This document shows, piece after piece, positions 25,717-34,472 of a DNA stretch of 64,000 nucleotides (position 1 is the stretch's first letter; every line of letters begins with the position of its first letter). Position numbers and translations under genes: made by a program. The stretch is from Oxalobacteraceae bacterium OTU3CINTB1 (GTDB lineage Bacteria > Pseudomonadota > Gammaproteobacteria > Burkholderiales > Burkholderiaceae_D). Below the pieces are notes generated by a model, which saw only the letters and a list, made by a program, of their open reading frames with translations, had not been told where the DNA came from and did not search any database. Where the stretch lies: positions 5,518,001 to 5,582,000 of the forward strand of contig CP099652.1 of assembly GCA_024123955.1 (NCBI GenBank), read 5' to 3'.

Positions 25717-25747
25717 AAAAAAAAGCGGCATCCGAGGACGCCGCTTT
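25717..25747 (-). terminator. Rho-independent terminator of the rpsA-ihfB unit
   Basis: AAAGCGGC (25722-25729) pairs with GCCGCTTT (25740-25747) around a ten-base loop. Read on the minus strand, the stem is followed by a run of eight T residues. It lies between ihfB and lapA. Confidence 0.85.
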
Positions 25748-25768
25748 CTTGTCAAACCATCAGACGCT

Positions 25769-26074
25769 TCAGTCCTCGATGATCGGTTGCCCGACCATCG
25801 CGTCGACCCGCTCGCGCAATTGCTTGCCCGGCTTGAAGTGGGGTACCCGTTTTTCGGGCACCATCACTTTGTCGCCCGACTTCGGATTACGTCCGATACG
25901 CGGTGGCCGGCTATTCAGAGCAAAGCTGCCAAAACCGCGGATCTCGATGCGTTGACCGGTCGCCAAAGCGTTGGTCATCGCATCCAGAATGGTCTTGACG
26001 GCATACTCCGCATCTTTGGCCACCAGCTGAGAATAACGCTCAGCCAGGCGGTTGATCAACTCGGACTTAGTCAT
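25769..26074 (-). CDS. ihfB: Integration host factor subunit beta
   Basis: A 101-residue HU/IHF-family DNA-bending protein. The beta-arm contains the IHF motif [20 protein letters not shown], and [17 protein letters not shown] at the N-terminus is typical of IHF-beta. The Pro in the arm intercalates DNA. It is encoded directly downstream of rpsA, the conserved arrangement in proteobacteria, and ends at a strong terminator. Confidence 0.95.
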   Translation of the reverse strand: MTKSELINRLAERYSQLVAKDAEYAVKTILDAMTNALATGQRIEIRGFGSFALNSRPPRIGRNPKSGDKVMVPEKRVPHFKPGKQLRERVDAMVGQPIIED

Positions 26075-26084
26075 CGACTAGTTC

Positions 26085-27773
26085 TTAGTTCTTGTTATCG
26101 AACTTGGCTTTCAACAGCGCGCCCAGGCTGGTGGTGCCCGAAGCTGCGTTGTTGTCGGTAGCGGCCATTTTCTGCATCGCTTCCTGGGTCTCGACGTTGT
26201 CTTTGGCTTTGATCGACAGCTGGATCGAACGCGCTTTGCGGTCGATGTTGATGACCAGGGCTTCGACGGAGTCGCCAACCTTCAGGTGCGTACCGGCATC
26301 TTCCACGCGGTCGCGGGAGATTTCGGAAGCGCGCAGGTAGCCTTCGACTTCTTCGGACAGTTGGATCACGGCGCCTTTAGGCTCAACCGATTTCACGGTG
26401 CCGGTAACCAGCGCGCCCTTGTCGTTCATGGCGGCGAAGTTGTTGAACGGGTCGCCTTCCAGTTGCTTGACGCCCAGGGAAACGCGCTCGCGCTCAACGT
26501 CGATGGCCAGAACGATGGCTTCCAGCTCGTCACCTTTCTTGAAGCGACGAACAGCTTCTTCGCCGGTTTCGGTCCAGGACAGGTCCGACAGGTGTACCAG
26601 GCCGTCGATGTTGCCGGCCAGGCCGATGAACACGCCGAAGTCGGTGATCGATTTGATCGCGCCACGGACTTTGTCGCCCTTCTTGTGGGTCACGCCGAAG
26701 TCATCCCATGGGTTCGCTTTGCACTGCTTCATGCCCAGCGAAATACGGCGACGCTCTTCGTCGATTTCCAGAACCATGACTTCAACTTCGTCGCCCAGCT
26801 GGACAACTTTGTTTGGAGCGACGTTCTTGTTGGTCCAGTCCATTTCCGACACGTGGACCAGGCCTTCGATACCCTGCTCGACTTCAACAAACGCGCCGTA
26901 GTCGGTGAGGTTGGTGACTTTACCGAACAGACGGGTGCTTTGTGGGTAACGACGGGACAGACCGGTCCATGGGTCGTCGCCCAGTTGCTTCACGCCCAGC
27001 GAAACGCGGTTCTTTTCCTGATCGTACTTCAGGACTTTGGCGGTGATTTCCTGGCCAACGGTCAGCACTTCCGATGGGTGACGCACACGACGCCATGCCA
27101 GGTCGGTGATGTGCAGCAGGCCGTCGATACCGCCCAGATCCACGAACGCGCCGTAGTCGGTGATGTTTTTGACGACGCCGGTCACGACCGTGCCTTCTTT
27201 CAGCGTTTCCATCAGTTTCTGACGCTCTTCGCCCATCGAAGCTTCGATGACGGCGCGGCGGGACAGAACGACGTTGTTACGCTTGCGGTCCAGTTTGATG
27301 ACCTTGAATTCGAGGGTCTTGCCTTCGAATGGGGTGGTGTCCTTGACTGGACGGGTGTCGACCAGCGAACCCGGCAGGAACGCGCGGATGCCGTTGGTCA
27401 GAACGGTCAGGCCGCCCTTGACTTTGCCGTTGACGGTACCGACGACGATTTCGCCCGATTCCATCGCTTTTTCCAGTGCCAGCCACGAAGCCAGACGCTT
27501 GGCTTTGTCGCGCGACAGGATGGTGTCGCCGAAACCGTTTTCGAGCGACTCGATCGCCACGGAAACGAAGTCGCCTACTTTGACTTCCAGTTCGCCGTGG
27601 TCGTTTTTGAATTCTTCAACTGGGATGAATGCTTCCGATTTCAGGCCGGCGTTGACGATCACGAAGTTGTGATCCAGACGAACGACTTCAGCCGAGATCA
27701 CTTCGCCCGAACGCATGTCTTGACGCGACAGGGATTCTTCGAAGAGGGCTGCAAAACTTTCCATATTAGACAT
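26085..27773 (-). CDS. rpsA: 30S ribosomal protein S1
   Basis: About 562 residues with six S1/OB repeats, as in E. coli S1. Repeats are seen in [40 protein letters not shown] and [20 protein letters not shown], among others. The protein binds mRNA leaders on the ribosome. The start at 27773 ([15 protein letters not shown]) is chosen because GGAAG lies about six bases upstream; a longer in-frame version from 27836 is unlikely. Codon use is distinct from its neighbours (many CTT/GCT/GGT codons), as expected for a highly expressed gene. Its promoter is probably in the 128-base gap before cmk. Confidence 0.97.
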   Translation of the reverse strand: MSNMESFAALFEESLSRQDMRSGEVISAEVVRLDHNFVIVNAGLKSEAFIPVEEFKNDHGELEVKVGDFVSVAIESLENGFGDTILSRDKAKRLASWLALEKAMESGEIVVGTVNGKVKGGLTVLTNGIRAFLPGSLVDTRPVKDTTPFEGKTLEFKVIKLDRKRNNVVLSRRAVIEASMGEERQKLMETLKEGTVVTGVVKNITDYGAFVDLGGIDGLLHITDLAWRRVRHPSEVLTVGQEITAKVLKYDQEKNRVSLGVKQLGDDPWTGLSRRYPQSTRLFGKVTNLTDYGAFVEVEQGIEGLVHVSEMDWTNKNVAPNKVVQLGDEVEVMVLEIDEERRRISLGMKQCKANPWDDFGVTHKKGDKVRGAIKSITDFGVFIGLAGNIDGLVHLSDLSWTETGEEAVRRFKKGDELEAIVLAIDVERERVSLGVKQLEGDPFNNFAAMNDKGALVTGTVKSVEPKGAVIQLSEEVEGYLRASEISRDRVEDAGTHLKVGDSVEALVINIDRKARSIQLSIKAKDNVETQEAMQKMAATDNNAASGTTSLGALLKAKFDNKN

Positions 27774-27901
27774 TGTGACTTCCAGGTTGCCAACAAGGCT
27801 CGCGAATGCGACTTCAGTTGGGTTAAGGTTGATCAAAGTCCCGCAAGTGAATTAGTGAGTAACTACTAACTCTTCCTGCCGGACCCGCCTTTGCTACATT
27901 T

Positions 27902-28576
27902 TCAGTGAGGCTTGCCCACTGCCGCATACCACTGCAACACCTGTTCGACCGCTTGATCAGCGGTCATATTGGATGTATCCAGCACATGCGCCCCTTCCGC
28001 TGGCACCAGCGGCGCGATGGTCCGGTGGGTATCCCGGTCGTCCCGCGCCTGCAAATCCATCAGTAGGTCTTCCATCTTAGCAGAAATTCCCTTGCCAATC
28101 AATTGCTTATAACGACGATCGGCCCGAGCAGCTACCGAGGCGGTCAAAAACACCTTCAACACCGCGTGCGGGAAGATCACCGAGCCCATGTCGCGCCCGT
28201 CCGCCACCACGCCGGGCGCCTTGCGGAAGCCCAATTGCAGCCCGACGAGCGCATGGCGTACGGTCGGGAATGTTGCAATTTTTGAAGCGGTATTGCCCAC
28301 CTCTTCCGCCCGGATGGCGTCGGTGACGTTTTCCTGCGACAAAATGATGTCCCCGCCCTGAAAACTGCATTGCAGGTGTTCGGCCAGCTTGGCCAGCGCG
28401 TGTTCGTCGTTCAGGTCGGTGCCACGGCGCAGGGCCGACAGCGCCGTCAAGCGGTACAGGGCGCCCGAATCCAGGTAATGGAAGCCGAGCTTATCGGCAA
28501 CGCGGTGCGCGACGGTGCCCTTGCCGGATGCGGTCGGGCCGTCGATGGTGATGACTGGGATTTGGGATGTGACCAT
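27902..28576 (-). CDS. cmk: Cytidylate kinase
   Basis: A 224-residue CMP/dCMP kinase. [20 protein letters not shown] holds the P-loop, [15 protein letters not shown] the nucleotide site, and [20 protein letters not shown] the conserved GRDxG segment. It phosphorylates CMP to CDP. It lies 13 bases after aroA and upstream of rpsA, the classical aroA-cmk-rpsA order. Confidence 0.95.
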   Translation of the reverse strand: MVTSQIPVITIDGPTASGKGTVAHRVADKLGFHYLDSGALYRLTALSALRRGTDLNDEHALAKLAEHLQCSFQGGDIILSQENVTDAIRAEEVGNTASKIATFPTVRHALVGLQLGFRKAPGVVADGRDMGSVIFPHAVLKVFLTASVAARADRRYKQLIGKGISAKMEDLLMDLQARDDRDTHRTIAPLVPAEGAHVLDTSNMTADQAVEQVLQWYAAVGKPH

Positions 28577-28589
28577 TTTGCTCAGTTAT

Positions 28590-29903
28590 TTATTTTGCAA
28601 TCGCGGCAAACGCCGAGAAGTATTCAGGGAAAGTCTTGCCGACGCACTTGGGATCGTTGATGCGCATCACGTTGCCCTTGCGCGCGGCCCCGTCCAGCGA
28701 CACCAGCGAGAAGCACATCGCCATGCGGTGGTCGTCGTAGGTGTCGATGGTGGCGGCCGTGATGGTCGACGGCGGCGTCACCTTTATATAGTCAGGCCCC
28801 TCCTCCACGATGGCGCCGACCTTGCGCAGCTCGGCCGCCATGGCCGCGATGCGGTCGGTCTCCTTCACGCGCCAGCTGGCGATGTTGCGCAGGGTGCTGG
28901 TGCCGTCGGCGTACAGCGCCGCCACCGCGATGGTCATGGCGGCGTCGGGAATGTGGTTGAAGTCGGCGTCGATGGCTTTAAGCACGCCGTTCGACTTGGC
29001 CTCGATCCAGTTGTCGCCCATGGTGATCTGCGCGCCCATCTGCTCCAGCGCGGCGACGAAACGCACGTCACCCTGAATACTATCGCGGCCCACGCCTTCG
29101 ACGCGCACGGGACCGCCGGCGATGGCGCCGGCCGCCAGGAAGTACGACGCCGACGAGGCGTCGCCCTCGACGTGGATGGTGCCGGGCGACTGGTAGACCT
29201 GGCCCGGCTGCACGGTGAACGCGCTCCAGCCGTCCTGCTCCACCGTCACGCCGAAGCGGCGCATCAGGTTCAGGGTGATCTCGATGTAGGGCTTGGAGAT
29301 CAGTTCACCTTCGACGGCTATGGTGATCGCGTGCTTTTTGGCCATCAGCGGCGCCACCATCAGCAGCGCGGTCAGGAACTGGCTCGAGACGTTGCCGCGC
29401 ACCGACAGGCGCTGCGCGTGGATCTTGCCCTGCTTGATGTGCAGCGGCGGGAAGCCGGGATTGCCGGTGTATTCGACGTCGGTGCCGGCGGCGTTGAGCG
29501 CGTCGACCAGGTCGCCGATCGGGCGCTCGTGCATGCGCGGCACGCCGTGCAGTGTGTAGTCGCCGCCGATGACGGCCAGCGCGGCGGTCAGCGGACGGAT
29601 CGCGGTGCCGGCGTTGCCCATGAACAGATCGGCCGATTTATTCGGCAGCACGCCCGCCACGCCCTTGACGTGGTGGATGGTGCCGGTGGCGGTTTTCTCC
29701 TCGGTCCATTGCACGCCCAGCGAGCGCAGGGCCGCCAGCATGACGGCCGTGTCGTCGGAGGCCAGCAGGTCGACAATGGCGACGTCGCCCTGCGACAGCG
29801 CCGCCAGCAGCAGGATGCGGTTGGAGATCGACTTCGAGCCTGGCAGGCGCACCGCGCCCTCGACGTGGGGGACGGGTTGAAGATCGATGTACTCGTTACT
29901 CAT
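28590..29903 (-). CDS. aroA: 3-phosphoshikimate 1-carboxyvinyltransferase (EPSP synthase)
   Basis: A 437-residue enzyme making 5-enolpyruvylshikimate-3-phosphate from shikimate-3-phosphate and [20 protein letters not shown] binds the phosphate, [17 protein letters not shown] is the class I EPSP synthase signature (the inhibitor-sensitive type, with Gly at the usual 96 position), and [10 protein letters not shown] closes the protein. It is part of the aromatic block pheA-hisC-tyrA-aroA. A perfect hairpin lies in the 112-base gap before it. Confidence 0.96.
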   Translation of the reverse strand: MSNEYIDLQPVPHVEGAVRLPGSKSISNRILLLAALSQGDVAIVDLLASDDTAVMLAALRSLGVQWTEEKTATGTIHHVKGVAGVLPNKSADLFMGNAGTAIRPLTAALAVIGGDYTLHGVPRMHERPIGDLVDALNAAGTDVEYTGNPGFPPLHIKQGKIHAQRLSVRGNVSSQFLTALLMVAPLMAKKHAITIAVEGELISKPYIEITLNLMRRFGVTVEQDGWSAFTVQPGQVYQSPGTIHVEGDASSASYFLAAGAIAGGPVRVEGVGRDSIQGDVRFVAALEQMGAQITMGDNWIEAKSNGVLKAIDADFNHIPDAAMTIAVAALYADGTSTLRNIASWRVKETDRIAAMAAELRKVGAIVEEGPDYIKVTPPSTITAATIDTYDDHRMAMCFSLVSLDGAARKGNVMRINDPKCVGKTFPEYFSAFAAIAK

Positions 29904-29963
29904 GATGAATCCTTTAAATTACGTGCATGTGCGGCACCTGCAAAACCCGCACTGCGGCAAGCC

Positions 29964-29991
29964 GGGGTCGTACCCAGTCGGGTACGACCCC
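29964..29991. repeat. Perfect 12-base-pair inverted repeat between tyrA and aroA
   Basis: GGGGTCGTACCC (29964-29975) and GGGTACGACCCC (29980-29991) form a perfect stem with a four-base loop AGTC. No T-run follows on either strand, so it looks more like a REP-type palindrome than a terminator. It shares the GGGGTC start with the long inverted repeat at 4503-4605. Confidence 0.7.
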
Positions 29992-30015
29992 ATCGTCTTA
30001 GGGTTACAGCGCCGC

Positions 30016-30930
30016 TTATTCTGCTTTGTCTTTTGACGGCGGCGCTTCGGCCGCCTCGATCGCGGTGATCCACTGATGGCGGGCGCGCTGGGCGTTGCCG
30101 TACACGCTTTCCAGCGCGGCGCCGTCACCGGCGGCCAGACGGGCGCGCAGTCCCGTCAATTGTGCCAAATAGGCGTCCAGCTCCGTCAGCAGCGCCGACT
30201 GGTTGGCCAGGCTGATGTCACGCCACATTTCCGGCGACGATCCGGCGATCCTTGTGAAATCGCGAAAACCGCTGGCCGCATACTGGAACAGTAAATCCGC
30301 ATGCGGCTTGTTGGCGATGTCGTCCACCAGGGCGTATGCCAGCAAATGCGGCAAATGGCTCACGGCGGCGAACACCTTGTCATGTTCTTGCGGCGACAGG
30401 CGATGGATGACGGCATGGCAGGCGCGCCAGGCGGCCGCCACGCGCTCGACATCTTCCGCCGTGTTTTCTTCGAGCGCCGTCAACACCACCTTCTTGCCGA
30501 CATACAGGTCGTCGATGGCCGCCTCGGGACCGTTGGTTTCGCGTCCGGCGATGGGATGACCCGGCACGAACAGCGCCACCTTGCCACCCAAGGCGCGGCG
30601 CGCGGCTGCCACCACGTCGGACTTGGTGCTGCCGGCGTCGGTGACCACGGTGCCCGCTTGCAGGTGCGGTGCAATGGCCGACAGGATCGCTTCGGTCTGC
30701 GCCACCGGCGCCGCCAGCAGCACCAGATCGGCGCCCTGCAACGCTGCGGCCATGCCCTCGTCGCCGGCCGCGCCGATGACGTCGATGATGCCCAGTTCCT
30801 TGGCGCGCGCCAGCGAGGCCGCCGAGCGGCCCATGCCAACCACGCTGCCGACGGCGCCAGCCTTCTTCAGCGAACGCGCGAACGATCCGCCGATCAGGCC
30901 CACGCCGAAAATGACGACTTTGTTCAACAT
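30016..30930 (-). CDS. tyrA: Prephenate dehydrogenase
   Basis: A 304-residue NAD(P)-dependent enzyme for tyrosine synthesis. The Rossmann motif VVIFGVGLIGGSFARSLKKA starts the protein. VTDAGSTKSDVV, FVPGHPIAGRETNGPEAA and the late HLPHLLAYALVDDIA carry the catalytic and substrate residues. It converts prephenate to 4-hydroxyphenylpyruvate. No chorismate mutase or ACT domain is fused. It starts three bases after hisC ends, so the two are co-translated. Confidence 0.93.
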   Translation of the reverse strand: MLNKVVIFGVGLIGGSFARSLKKAGAVGSVVGMGRSAASLARAKELGIIDVIGAAGDEGMAAALQGADLVLLAAPVAQTEAILSAIAPHLQAGTVVTDAGSTKSDVVAAARRALGGKVALFVPGHPIAGRETNGPEAAIDDLYVGKKVVLTALEENTAEDVERVAAAWRACHAVIHRLSPQEHDKVFAAVSHLPHLLAYALVDDIANKPHADLLFQYAASGFRDFTRIAGSSPEMWRDISLANQSALLTELDAYLAQLTGLRARLAAGDGAALESVYGNAQRARHQWITAIEAAEAPPSKDKAE

Positions 30931-30933
30931 GCC

Positions 30934-32043
30934 CTACTCCGCCAGCGCCTTGGTCAGCGCGGCGATCAGGACCGCGTTTTCTTGCGGCAGGCCGATGGAG
31001 ACGCGCAGCCATTCCGGCAGCCCGTAGTTGCCGACCGGGCGCACGATCACGCCCTGCTTCAGCAACGACAGGTTGACGCGCGAGCCGGCCGCCGGATCGT
31101 TGCCGACCTTGACCAGCACGAAGTTACCGTACGACGGCACGAACTCCAGTCCCAGCTGCGTGAACGCCTCGGTGAATTGCTGGTAGCCGGCGGCGTTGTT
31201 GGCCGCACTGCGCTTGAGGAAGTCCTTGTCGTTCAGCGCTGCGATGGCCGCCGCCTGCGCCATCGAGTTGACGTTGAACGGTTGGCGGATGCGGTTCATC
31301 AGGTCCGTCAGCGCCGGCTGGGCGATGCCGAAACCGACGCGCAGGCCCGCCAGGCCGTAGGCCTTGGAGAACGTGCGCGACACCAGCAGGTTGGGATACT
31401 TCTTGACCCACTCGGCCGATTCGAACTGGTTTTCCTCGGCCAGGAATTCGTTGTACGCCTCGTCCAGCACCACGACCACATTGGCCGGCACCTTGTCCAG
31501 GAAGGCCTGGATGTCGGCGGCCGGGATGAAGGTGCCGGTCGGGTTGTTCGGGTTGGCGATGAAGACCAGGCGCGTCTCGGCGTCGATGGCGGCCAGCATG
31601 GCCGGCAGGTCATGGCCGTAGGCCTGGGCCGGCACCACGATATGGCGCGCGCCGACGCCCTGGGTCGCCAGCGCGTACACGGCAAACGAGTACTGCGAAT
31701 AGACGATGGCCTGGCCGCGCTCGACGAAGGCGTGGGCGGCGATTTCCAGGATGTCGTTGGAGCCGTTGCCCAAGGTGATCCAGTCGGCCGGCACGTCGTA
31801 GCGCTTGGACAGCGCCGCCTTCAGCTCGAAGCCGTTGGCGTCCGGGTAGCGACCCAGGTCGGTAGCGGCGGCGGTCATCGCCTGCACCGCCGATTCGGGC
31901 ACGCCGAACGGGTTTTCGTTCGATGCCAGTTTGACGATCGACGCTTCATCGAGGCCGAATTCGCGCGCCACTTCGGCGATCGGTTTGCCGGCCTGGTAAG
32001 GGGCGATGGCTCTGACGTATTCTGGTCCGTAGTTCTTGGTCAT
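30934..32043 (-). CDS. hisC: Histidinol-phosphate aminotransferase
   Basis: A 369-residue class II aminotransferase-type PLP enzyme. KLASNENPFGVPESAVQAM is the substrate loop, LVFIANPNNPTGTFIPAAD the pyridoxal Asn region, VVLDEAYNEFL binds the ring nitrogen, and VSRTFSKAYGLAGLRVGFG holds the PLP lysine. Lying between pheA and tyrA, it may also serve aromatic amino acid transamination, as reported for relatives (inference). It starts about 18 bases after pheA ends. Confidence 0.93.
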   Translation of the reverse strand: MTKNYGPEYVRAIAPYQAGKPIAEVAREFGLDEASIVKLASNENPFGVPESAVQAMTAAATDLGRYPDANGFELKAALSKRYDVPADWITLGNGSNDILEIAAHAFVERGQAIVYSQYSFAVYALATQGVGARHIVVPAQAYGHDLPAMLAAIDAETRLVFIANPNNPTGTFIPAADIQAFLDKVPANVVVVLDEAYNEFLAEENQFESAEWVKKYPNLLVSRTFSKAYGLAGLRVGFGIAQPALTDLMNRIRQPFNVNSMAQAAAIAALNDKDFLKRSAANNAAGYQQFTEAFTQLGLEFVPSYGNFVLVKVGNDPAAGSRVNLSLLKQGVIVRPVGNYGLPEWLRVSIGLPQENAVLIAALTKALAE

Positions 32044-32061
32044 GTTCTGTCTCTGTTTTAG

Positions 32062-33135
32062 TTAGGTCAGGCTCACGGGATACGATCCCAGCACCTTGAA
32101 GAAAGCGGCGTTGCTCTGCAACTCGTCCAGCGCCTTGGCCACGGACTCGTTCTGGATGTGGCCTTCGACGTCAACGTAGAAATAGTATTCCCAGTTGCCG
32201 TTGCGGGCCGGGCGCGATTCGAAGCGGGTCATCGACACGTTGTTCTGCGCCAGCGATCCAAGCAGGCGATACACCGAGCCGGCGCGGTGCGGCGCGGCCA
32301 GCGCCATCGAGGTGCGGTCCTTGCCCGACGGGCCGGTTTGCAGGTGACCGATGACGGCGAAGCGCGTGCGGTTGTGCGGGTCGTCCTGGATGTTGGCCTT
32401 GACGGTGCCGAGGCTATAGCGCACGCCGGCGCGCTCGCCGGCGATGGCGGCGATCGAGTGGTCGTCGCGCGCCATGCGGGCCGCTTCGGCGTTGGACGAG
32501 ACGGCGCGGCGCTCGACGTCCGGATAGTTATTGTTCAACCAGATCTGGCACTGCGCCAGCGCCTGCGCATGGGCGCAGATGGCGGTGACGCCGTCCATGT
32601 TGCCGGTGCCGGTCAGCAGGCTGTGACGCACGGCGATGGCCACTTCGCCGCTGATCGTCAGCGGCGTATGCAGCAGCAGGTCCAGTGTGCGGCCGATGGC
32701 GCCCTCGGTCGAATTCTCGACCGGGACCACGCCGAATTCGGCGGTGCCGGCTTCGGTGGCGCGGAACACTTCGTCGATCGACGAGCAGGCCAGCACGTCG
32801 ACGGCGGTGCCGAACTGCTGGTAGACCGCCTGTTCGCTGTAGGTGCCGGCCGGGCCGAGGAAGGCGACGGTGACGCGCTTTTCCAGCGAGCGGCAGGCGG
32901 ACATGATCTCGCGGAAGATGGTTTGCATCTCCGTGTTGCCCATCGGGCCGGGATTGCGGTCGGCCACGCCGCGCAGCACCTGCGCTTCGCGCTCGGGGCG
33001 GAACACCGGGGCGTTGGTTTCGGCTTTGACGTGGCCGACTTCCTGCGCCACCTTCGCGCGGCGGTTCAGCAGGTCGAGGATTTGCGCGTCGATGGCGTCG
33101 ATTTGTTCGCGTAAAGGGGTGAGTTTATCTGTCAT
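32062..33135 (-). CDS. pheA: Bifunctional chorismate mutase/prephenate dehydratase (P-protein)
   Basis: A 357-residue fusion. Residues 1-90 are an AroQ-type chorismate mutase (LREQIDAIDAQILDLLNRRA). Residues 92-270 are prephenate dehydratase (VAFLGPAGTYSEQAV and the later DDHSIAAIAG). Residues about 280-357 are an ACT regulatory domain (APHRAGSVYRLLGSLAQNN, with the ESRP Phe-binding motif). It therefore makes phenylpyruvate from chorismate and is probably feedback-inhibited by phenylalanine. A dispersed REP-like element separates it from serC. Confidence 0.95.
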   Translation of the reverse strand: MTDKLTPLREQIDAIDAQILDLLNRRAKVAQEVGHVKAETNAPVFRPEREAQVLRGVADRNPGPMGNTEMQTIFREIMSACRSLEKRVTVAFLGPAGTYSEQAVYQQFGTAVDVLACSSIDEVFRATEAGTAEFGVVPVENSTEGAIGRTLDLLLHTPLTISGEVAIAVRHSLLTGTGNMDGVTAICAHAQALAQCQIWLNNNYPDVERRAVSSNAEAARMARDDHSIAAIAGERAGVRYSLGTVKANIQDDPHNRTRFAVIGHLQTGPSGKDRTSMALAAPHRAGSVYRLLGSLAQNNVSMTRFESRPARNGNWEYYFYVDVEGHIQNESVAKALDELQSNAAFFKVLGSYPVSLT

Positions 33136-33171
33136 GGTATCGTCAATTTTTCAGCTATCGTCTTCGGAATC

Positions 33172-33256
33172 GTAGGTCGGATTAGCGCAGCGTAATCCGA
33201 CAACCGCAGTTGGCGGCTCATGGCGGATTACGGCGTTCCGCCTAATCCGCCCTACG
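33172..33256. repeat. REP-like element, full two-hairpin copy
   Basis: About 85 bases between pheA and serC. The left half, from GTAGGTCGGATTAGCGCAGC, pairs CGGATTA with TAATCCG around GCGCAGCG. The right half pairs GGCGGATTA with TAATCCGCC around CGGCGTTCCGCC and ends CCTACG. The same two-hairpin design recurs at 62869-62953. It ends three bases before the serC stop codon. Confidence 0.85.
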
Positions 33257-33258
33257 TA

Positions 33259-34344
33259 TTACCGGCCCGCGAACTCGTTCAGGTAGTCTACCAGCGCCTG
33301 TACGCCCTCGATAGGCATCGCGTTATAGATCGATGCGCGCATGCCGCCGACGGACTTGTGGCCCTTGAGCTGCAGCAGGCCCCGCGCCTTGGCGCCGGCC
33401 AGGAAAGCTTCGTTCTGGCTTTCGTCCTTCAGGTAGAACGGGATGTTCATGCGCGAGCGGCTTTCCTTCGCAACCCTGGTCTGGTAAAAATCGTCGACGT
33501 CGAGCGCCTTGTACAACAGCTCCGCCTTGGCGATGTTGACCTTTTCCATGGCCGCGACGCCGCCGTTCTTCTTCAGCCACTGGAACACCAGGCCGGCGAT
33601 GTAGATGCCGTAGGTGGGCGGCGTGTTGTACATCGAGTCGTTGTCGGCGACCAGCTTGAAATCGAACGCCGACGGGCACACTGGCAGCGCCTTGCCCAGC
33701 AAATCCTCGCGCACGATGACGATGGTGACCCCGGCCGGGCCGATGTTCTTTTGCGCGCCGGCGAAAATGACGCCGTACTTGGAGACGTCGATCCGCCGCG
33801 ACAAAATATGCGACGACATGTCGGCCACCAACAGCACGTCCGGTTGCGACGCCGGTACGCCGGCATCGAAGTCGAACTCGATGCCGTCGATGGTCTCGTT
33901 GGTGCACATGTGGACGTAGGCCGCGCCTGGCGTGAGCTTCCAGTCCGACTGCGGCGGCACGCCGGTGGTCGACGACGCGGCGATGTTGACGTTGGCGTAT
34001 TTAGCCGCTTCCTTGATGGATTTGCCCGACCACGAACCGGTATGGATGAAATCGATGGTTGCTGGTTGCGGCTTGTGGCCGACCAGATTCAACGGAATGA
34101 TGGCGTTCTGGGACAAGCCCCCGCCCTGCATGAACAAGATCTTGTAATTGTCCGGTACTGCAAGCAGCTCGCGCAGGTCGCGCTCGGCCGCCTTGTAAAT
34201 CGAGATAAACTCCGGTCCGCGGTGGCTCATCTCCATCACCGACATGCCGCTGCCATGCCAGTCCAGCATTTCGGCGGCGGCTTGCGCCAGCACTTCCTTC
34301 GGCAGTACGGCAGGGCCGGCGGAGAAGTTATAGATGTGAGTCAC
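33259..34344 (-). CDS. serC: Phosphoserine aminotransferase
   Basis: A 361-residue class V aminotransferase that converts 3-phosphohydroxypyruvate to phosphoserine and also serves PLP synthesis. [19 protein letters not shown] is the family N-terminus and [18 protein letters not shown] holds the PLP lysine. SHRGPEF and [12 protein letters not shown] bind the phosphate and close the active site. It follows gyrA by about 130 bases on the same strand, the usual gyrA-serC-pheA order. Confidence 0.96.
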   Translation of the reverse strand: MTHIYNFSAGPAVLPKEVLAQAAAEMLDWHGSGMSVMEMSHRGPEFISIYKAAERDLRELLAVPDNYKILFMQGGGLSQNAIIPLNLVGHKPQPATIDFIHTGSWSGKSIKEAAKYANVNIAASSTTGVPPQSDWKLTPGAAYVHMCTNETIDGIEFDFDAGVPASQPDVLLVADMSSHILSRRIDVSKYGVIFAGAQKNIGPAGVTIVIVREDLLGKALPVCPSAFDFKLVADNDSMYNTPPTYGIYIAGLVFQWLKKNGGVAAMEKVNIAKAELLYKALDVDDFYQTRVAKESRSRMNIPFYLKDESQNEAFLAGAKARGLLQLKGHKSVGGMRASIYNAMPIEGVQALVDYLNEFAGR

Positions 34345-34472
34345 TGTGGATCCTTTTGTATCGCTTTAAAAATGACAACGGGGCCAGTCTTATTGTCGCA
34401 TTAATCCGCGAAATAAACCCTGGCCCCGCCGGCCCCGGTCCGATACTGCGGCCGGGGCTTTGTTTGCTGCGC

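Noticed and set aside
26286..27869. Plus-strand 527-codon frame opposite rpsA
   Set aside because: Antisense shadow of the strongly biased S1 gene, which shows all six S1 repeats.
34400..34470. Terminator between gyrA and serC
   Set aside because: A GC-rich stem (CCCCGG/CCGGGG) is possible, but no T-run follows on the minus strand.
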